DNA of 64,000 bases. Origin: Isoetes taiwanensis (Eukaryota; Streptophyta; Lycopodiopsida; Isoetales; Isoetaceae). Made by a program: the position numbers and the translations under genes. Shown here one piece after another: positions 58,164-64,000 of the stretch (within the stretch, counting starts at the first letter, position 1; each line of letters opens with the position of its first letter). The notes beneath the pieces are model-generated. The model was given only the letters and a program-made list of their open reading frames with translations. It searched no databases and had not been told where the DNA came from. The stretch covers positions 25,211,662-25,275,661 of the forward strand of contig JAJEKV010000004.1 of assembly GCA_021234155.1 (NCBI GenBank). The letters are read 5' to 3'.

Positions 58164-58351
58164 ATGGTGGAGCGCTTGCGGATTAGCTCTCCCCCCTCTT
58201 CGACATCTGGGCTGGCTATTGGAGCAGCAATGCGAGACTTGGCTGCCATGTATGAGGAAGAAGATTTTTCGATGAAGGCAGATGAGCTACGAGCAGCTGT
58301 TATTATAGACAGCCAAAGCCACCAAGAACTTGGAACCTCTGATGGGTCTTG
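58164..58351 (+). CDS. Putative first coding exon of an unknown divergent gene
   Basis: ATG at 58164 opens a 62-codon frame (MVERLRISSPPSSTSGLAIG ... MRDLAAMYEEEDFSMKADEL) that ends at a good donor TCTTG|gtaatt. The text is protein-like, with an amphipathic acidic helix, but I do not recognise it. A LINE begins only 175 bases downstream, so either the first intron hosts the LINE or the gene was cut off by it. The rest of the gene would lie right of the window. Confidence 0.45.
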
Positions 58352-58675
58352 GTAATTAAGTACCCTCCCTGCATAAGAATTTGATCTTTGCAATTTTGTT
58401 TTAATCATGTATAAATCTTACCTTGAATAATAAAATTCATCCAAGATAGTCTTTTGTGAATGCAAATCATTAAGGTTTTTCATATGTTATCTTCTTTGAT
58501 CCGTTTGCATGTCGAATTTGCTTTCCTTTTTTTTTTTTTTTTTTTGGAGGTAAGTATGTATATTATATTAATAAAAGGTAAAAACATCTAGATGAACCAT
58601 ATGTCCAGATATCATCGATGAGCACAAAGGGAACCCGCTAGTCCCAATGGGAGTTAGGGGGTTAACTGCCAAAGT

Positions 58676-61600
58676 TTAACTCAGGGCAATGGCTACCTCC
58701 TCCGTGCTCCAAGAGCAACGGAAAAACAAGCTGAAGCCTTGTATACTCCCAATCCTATCTAGCTCTTTGTCATAATTCCGGCCATATTTCCTATGGTGTT
58801 CCAACCCCATCATTGCAACCTCCATATTGAAGTATTTGCGTATTCGGGTGGTAGAGAGAGCCCGCTTTTCAATGGCAACATCACATCTATGTTTCCAAAC
58901 TGCCCATAGAGCTATATTGATGACCAAAACACGGTCCAAATGACCTAGCCGAGGTCAATAAAATATGTGGCCACTTCCACTCGTCGGGGGTTAAGTGAAG
59001 TATGGGTGAGGCCCGAGCCGCAGTCTACCACCATAGGGCGTAAGAACATGTGCTCCATCGATTCACATTGCCCACATCCTAGTGGGCGTAGATCCGATTC
59101 CGTTATTTTCCTCCTTCTCAACCGAGACATGGTGTTGATTCCATCCTCAAGAGCTAACCACCTAACAATCAGTATCTTCTTGGAGCACCGGCTTTGCGAG
59201 GGAGCCCACCAAGAGCGGCGGGAGCACCTCATCCGTAACATCCGGGCTGGCCAAAACTTTGAAGGGAGAGAGGTTTCTTTTTAGCCTCAGAAATCCCTTT
59301 CTAGGAGTATCCCTCCTGCTCTTGCCCCTCAATCCCGCAGACCTCACCAAGGCCTACAATCCCTGACCAATCATGCACATTAGCCAAAATACATCTAAAG
59401 ATACTCTTATCCAGCCCACTAGCTGTTTGAGCCGAGTTTGAAGATCAGACCAAGACATCCATTGGTCATCCAACCACACATCAGCTAAGTGGCGGATCCC
59501 TTGTTGTCTCCACCTTGAATATATGTGGGGGTGGACCAGAGCCAGAGGGAGCCCACGCTTTTCCCATACTATTGTATTCCAGAAGATGCTAAGGCCCCCC
59601 ACTTCCTCCAGGGATGGCTTTAGGTGGAAAACCTCTATGACCTCCTGCCATGCACTGAGTAGGCCTCGTATAATAGGAGATACTCCACGTGGCATAGAAA
59701 ATAGGTAAAAGAGGGAGCTTACCTCCTCCATAGGAATTGATGGCCTGCATAAGGGGGTGCATTTACCTAGCCAGAATCGAACAAAGTGAAGAGCAGGTGA
59801 TTGCTCCCCCATAAGAGATCTCCAGATTATTTTTGCTGCCAGGACCTGCGCTTGCAACAGTAGATCCTTGCAGCCCAATCCCCCACCTCTCCTGTCTCTG
59901 CATACTTCAGACCATGCAAGTTCAGAGGGACCATTCCAAATGAACATCCTGATCATCCTCTGGAGCTTCTCGTAGACTGTCTTAGGGCCTAGGAGGACCG
60001 AGGAGTAGAAGACATGTGAGGATCCAAGCACAGCATTGGCTACGGTCACTCTTCCCACCATAGAGAGGCTTCTTAGTGACCAAAGATTTATTTTCCTCCG
60101 AACCTTCTCCAGAATGGGGGTCCACAGCCCACGAGTAGAGGCCTGAAGAGAGAGGGGAATGCCTAGAAGCTTCATTGTATCTTGCCGTCTTAGTACTTGG
60201 AGCCCAAGGGCCAAAACAGTGTGGTGGACTTGTCCCTCGTGTGGCCAGAGGATAGAGCATTTGTTCCTGTTGAGCTGAATTCCAGATGCAATCGAGAAAC
60301 TTGAAAGAACTCCTTTAAACCTAGTCAAACTCTGGTCATCGTACCTGAGGAATAGGAAGGTGTCGTCTGCGTATTGCATAATAGTGAGCATCTCATCAGC
60401 CATGCCTGAAAGCCTCAGTCCCTCAATTCTTTGTAGCTGCACCTCAGATTTGACCAAGCGCGTCAGAACATTAGCTACAATGAGGAATAGATAGGGCGCT
60501 AGTGGGCATCCTTGTCTCGCTCCCTTCCTTATATGGAATAGTCATGTAGGTCTCCCATTGAGGATCACTGATGCGCTAGCAAGATTGTTAAGGCCCATTA
60601 CTCTCCCAACCAAATCGGGATGAAATCCCATTAGATGCATAATCCTCTCTAAGCATTGCCAACGTAGAGAGTCATATGCTCTCTTGAAGTCCAACTTCAA
60701 AAGAACTACCGGTTGACATGATCTTTGACACCAATGTGCCTCTTCCCTTCCTGCAAGATAATTATCCAATATGGATCTACCTGGTAGGAAAGCAGACTGC
60801 TCATGGTCAATCACTCTCTGCAGCATGGGCTTCATTCTGGATGCAATGATCTTAGCCAAAATCTTATAAGTAGTGTTAGTCAGAGCAATGGGTCTCCACT
60901 CGCTTATAGACAATGGTCTGTCCACTTTGGGAATCAAGGAAATAAAGCCTGCGAAAATGGCCGGGTGAAGTTCTTTGGTCGACCATGCCCCTTTAATGGC
61001 TTCCACCAATTCTGCCTTAAGTTCCGGCCAAAACTCCACATAAAATTCGGGGGGAAACCCATCTGGACCAGGGGACTTACCCGTTGCCATAGAGCATAGT
61101 GTTTTGAAGACCTCTTGCTCTGTGATATCGGCCATGAGTAGTTGATTGTCAGCAGGAAGAATACTGATTTGAGTTACTCTGGAGCAGGCCTCCATTGCAT
61201 CATCAAAACCCACCGACTGAGGGTCCTCCGAGAAAAGAGACTGGTATGTCTGCTTAAGAAAGAGACCAATATCTTGTTGCTTGTCAATGATCTCCCCCTT
61301 GTCATTTAAGACCCTTGAAATTCCATTCTCTGCTAGCCTAGCACCAGCCACCCTAAAGAACGCTTTGGAGTTCTCATGGTCCATCTCTGCATACCACCTA
61401 GATTTTGACCTTACAACAGCTCTCCTTGCCTCTTCCTCTTCAATGGCCTTTGCCCTTCTTTCCATCTCCTCCTCCCTATTTTGTTTGCCAACATCAAGGG
61501 GGTCGCTCAGCAGATCTTGTCTAATGCATCTTAGCTCATTATAAAGGTCATTTTTCTCCTTTCTAAATATAGCAGCACGATCCCTGCCCCATGACTTTAT

Positions 61601-62490
61601 CCATTTTTTCATAGCCTGTGCCTTCTGTACCCATCTTTTCATGCTAGGTAAGGATGTATGAGGCAGAGAGGCAAGAAATAATTTGAATGCATCTACAAAG
61701 CTCTGCTTAGTCAGGTAGCTTGTATTGAACTTGAAGGGCAGACATCCCTTCTCGTGCACCTCCGGCAGGGATTCAAATGTCAGTATTTGCGGAATATGGT
61801 CTGAATGGGAAAAGCATAAATCAGCCTGTACAAAGCATCGATCCATAAAGCTAGTTGTTCTATTGGCAACATAAAAACGGTCAAGGAGGCAGTAGACTCG
61901 GCTCTGACCTTTCTGCTTATTGGACAGGAGTAAAGAGCATTGGATGGGGGTACCAGTAGTAGCCCAATATCATCCAGAAGGTGTTCCCATGCCGTCCTTT
62001 CCTGAAGCTGGAGGTTACGGTTGACCTCTAACTTTTGGTCCCAAGTATCTGTCATGTTAAAATCTCCTGCCAGCACCCAATTGTCCACTAGCTGCCTCGT
62101 AGTCCAGTTATCAATTTCGCCCCATAACAAGGCTCTTTCAACAGGGTTGTTGGAGGCATAGACATTTATTAGCCCCCAGCTCACCCCCTGCATTTCAAAT
62201 ATAAGGGTCTGCCATCTGCCAGTAGTGCTTGTGTGGGTGGCCTTAGGTGTGAGACCCTTCCAGAAGGCACCTACACCCCCCTTAGTCCCATCTGCTTTAG
62301 AAATAAGCGAGTGGTATCCACAACCCATCCATCCCCCGAGGGAAGCAGCTTCAAAATCACCCAATCTATGCTCTTGAATAAGAATAATATCGGCCTGCAT
62401 AGAGCGCATCGCTATCAACACCCTGGCTCTCTTGAGAGCACCTTGAATTCCTCCAAGGTTCCACGATACAATCCTCATATCACATGCCAC
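58676..62490 (-). pseudogene. LINE ORF2: endonuclease, reverse transcriptase, zf-RVT
   Basis: The APE-type endonuclease starts MRIVSWNLGGIQGALKRARV at about 62480 and shows IQEHR, NVYASN and LAGDFN. After a frameshift near 61900, it continues through SDHIPQILTF and the RT domain: GKSPGPDGFPPEFY, SLIPKVDRP, EWRPIALTNTTYKILAKI, FLPGRSILDN, LLKLDFKRAYDS, then (after the TGA at 60542) KGARQGCPLAPYLF and the active site MQYADDTFLF at about 60385-60355. A zf-RVT-like end (LEDGINTMSRL, CGQCESMEHMF) follows. The protein nicks target DNA and primes cDNA synthesis from it. Without the lesions it would be about 1270 aa. Confidence 0.9.
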
Positions 62491-62849
62491 TATCTACCTC
62501 TAATACGCCTGTCCCTAGGCAGACCATGTGCTTCTTGAAACTATAATATATTAAAGAGAGGCGCACCTCCTGGCGAATGCCCGGCCACTTTACAACCAGC
62601 TCCATCGTTCGGCCAGTACTAATGAGATTACATATTGGTGGATATCTGCCTATGGGTGGTAACCCTCCCACACCTATGTAGATCATCATTTTACCCATAG
62701 AAAAACCACACATGCATGGGGAGTACAGCCTACCTCTTTTTCCGAAGGGACTTCCTGGTCGATCGCAAGGGCATCACCCCCTGCATCCCATTTATTGATG
62801 GTGTACTTGCCCCCTGGGTGAGGTCACCCTTCCCGTCAGATTCTGCCTC

Positions 62850-64000
62850 TTATCTTTCCCTCCCTCTCCCCTGGTTATGCATCCCTGCCTCCATACGGGA
62901 CGTTGCACTTATTTCCATCACCCCACGTGACTCATCGTTATCCATAGTAATACCATCCCTATGTAGCATGACATCCACATCTTCGGGAGTTCCATAATTC
63001 TGGTCCATGAAAGGGTTGTCTTCCTTGCTCTTTGACCTCGTGCCACCCCCCTCGTTTTTTGTGCAGGAGGGACTATTGCCCTGAGGGGAGTGGCCACCTG
63101 TGCCCGTCCCTTTCTCCACATTAATGACGTCAAGCCCATCCACTTCTTCTCCGGTACTTATGTCCGTCCCTTTCTCCACATTAATGACGTCGAGCCCATC
63201 CGCTTCTTCACCAGTACTGGTGTCTATCTATCTATCTATCTATCTTCAGGCCACTAATAGTATCCTTTCCATTATCTCTCGTGGTAGGTGATCTACCCTC
63301 CAAGCCTCCCATAGAAGAGCCATCCCTACCCTTATCAATTTCCGTGCCACTTTCCCCATCCTCTCTACTTTCCATGTTATCTGACTCATTTCCTAGTCTT
63401 CCCTTCAAGAGAAAGTTGCCATCATTGTCCCCCTTATTTCCAGCGCCAATGTCCACACCTACACCGTTTTTGTCACCTCCACCAATTTGCGTGCCACTTG
63501 CTCCCTCCACCTTGTTTACTGTGCCCTCCTTGCAACTTTTAGCACCACACGATCCCTCTTGGGGGGGCTCTTCGGGAGAGGGCCCACATTCCTTGGCGCC
63601 AATGTTTATCTTCTCTTTTTGCGGGTCATCCAAGCCAATCCTTGGTCTCCCATTTAAGGCAACATTAATGTTGTCGATGCAGTCCATCTTGTTTTCAGTG
63701 CCCCTGTCCCCATCCATCTCGCTTTTTGAAGTCTTGACATGATGGGTGCCCTCTATGTCACATGATACCTTTTGGGGGAGCTCATTTCCCATGGCGCCTG
63801 TCCCCCTCACCTCATTTTGCGGCCCATAGGAACACTCTCCTTTATGGGGGACACTATCTGAGTTAATGTGGCTCGCATTCCCATACACCACCCTAGTTGC
63901 GAATGGGGCATGTCTCCCCCCTCTTGTACCTCGCCCACCCCTTCGGCCAACCTGCCTAGGTATGGCCAGTTGCCAGCCATCATCCGACTTGTGCTCACCA
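62850..64000 (-). pseudogene. LINE ORF1 C-terminal part, split by a GATA microsatellite
   Basis: From the window edge the frame reads GEHKSDDGWQLAIPRQ and an Arg/Gly-rich stretch, a usual plant L1 ORF1 C-terminal pattern. A long low-complexity Gly/Asp/Lys region runs to 63232. There the (GATA)n run puts a stop in frame. Beyond it the same type of text continues (VDGLDVINVEKGT repeated by a 60-bp duplication at 63102-63221) to about 62850. ORF1 proteins bind the LINE RNA; the RNA-binding part lies outside the window. Confidence 0.7.
63102..63244. repeat. 60-bp tandem duplication plus (TATC)n microsatellite in ORF1
   Basis: The block GTCCCTTTCTCCACATTAAT GACGTC(A/G)AGCCCATCC... occurs twice with period 60 (three substitutions), and is followed directly by six TATC units at 63221-63244. 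Confidence 0.92.

Larger units (their letters stand above)
58527..64000 (-). mobile_element. L1-type LINE with poly(A), ORF2 and part of ORF1, 5' end outside window
   Basis: The element runs right to left and ends in 19 A (T at 58527-58545). ORF1 lies at 64000 to about 62850, ORF2 at about 62490-58676. The coding regions contain a frameshift near 61900, a TGA at 60542-60540, a TAG at 59356-59354 and a shift near 59250, so the copy is inactive but fairly young. The poly(A) tail and domain order fit plant L1 LINEs. A target-site duplication cannot be tested because the 5' end is not in the window. Confidence 0.9.

Noticed and set aside
57785-58408. Long open frame on the minus strand upstream of DLST
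   Set aside because: It overlaps the DLST promoter side and the better-supported divergent exon, has no motif, and its end is out of phase with the transit peptide.

Overview
This window is nuclear DNA from a land plant with a large, repeat-rich genome. Three intact or near-intact plant host genes support that: a SYP3-type syntaxin, a BAHD acyltransferase and the E2 subunit of mitochondrial 2-oxoglutarate dehydrogenase (DLST). The surrounding mobile DNA is also plant-like: Mutator-like (MULE), pogo-like, Ty3/gypsy chromovirus and two kinds of LINE. Host introns are mostly short and the mobile elements are old and varied. I favour a non-angiosperm land plant (fern, lycophyte or bryophyte), but the sequence alone does not settle this.

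Layout. 1-2.0 kb: minus-strand MULE transposase gene whose three exons join in frame. 2.0-2.25 kb: a 13-mer palindrome cluster. 2.6-9.85 kb: a region bounded on both sides by inverted GGAAACCCTTCC-type repeats. It holds a second, decayed MULE transposase (plus), a convergent unknown gene (minus) and a broken GT77-type glycosyltransferase fragment (minus), which would fit a gene-capturing MULE. 11.66-13.53 kb: intact six-exon syntaxin gene. 14-29 kb: mostly gene-poor, with minisatellites, tRNA T-arm/B-box-like relics, a 50-bp-arm foldback, a 122-bp palindrome and a 714-bp element with 23-bp inverted ends. 29.2-30.6 kb: two-exon BAHD gene. 31.8-33.7 kb: a compact minus-strand two-ORF unit with a HUH/Rep-like endonuclease (HVQ and YCLKD motifs) interrupted only by TAG codons. 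This is the most unusual item. 34.4 kb: relic gypsy leader.

35-38 kb and 42-43.5 kb: two copies of one LINE family in opposite orientation, sharing a 3' end with a conserved hairpin and an ATTCT-type tail. The hairpin recurs alone at 16.6 kb and 46.1 kb. 39-46 kb is otherwise T-rich with a 165-bp direct repeat. 47.4-48.4 kb: chromovirus integrase/chromodomain relic. 48.7-51.1 kb: three-exon pogo-like transposase with one poly-A frameshift. 52.7 kb: gypsy relic joining a leader start to integrase. 54.6-57.8 kb: twelve-exon DLST gene, divergent from a putative first exon at 58.16 kb. 58.5-64 kb: L1-type LINE with poly(A), ORF2 and part of ORF1, running off the window.

The host genes do not form a pathway: membrane trafficking at the Golgi, specialised acyl transfer and the TCA cycle are independent neighbours. 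The rest of the window is layered mobile DNA, in which some elements may have captured or split host sequence.
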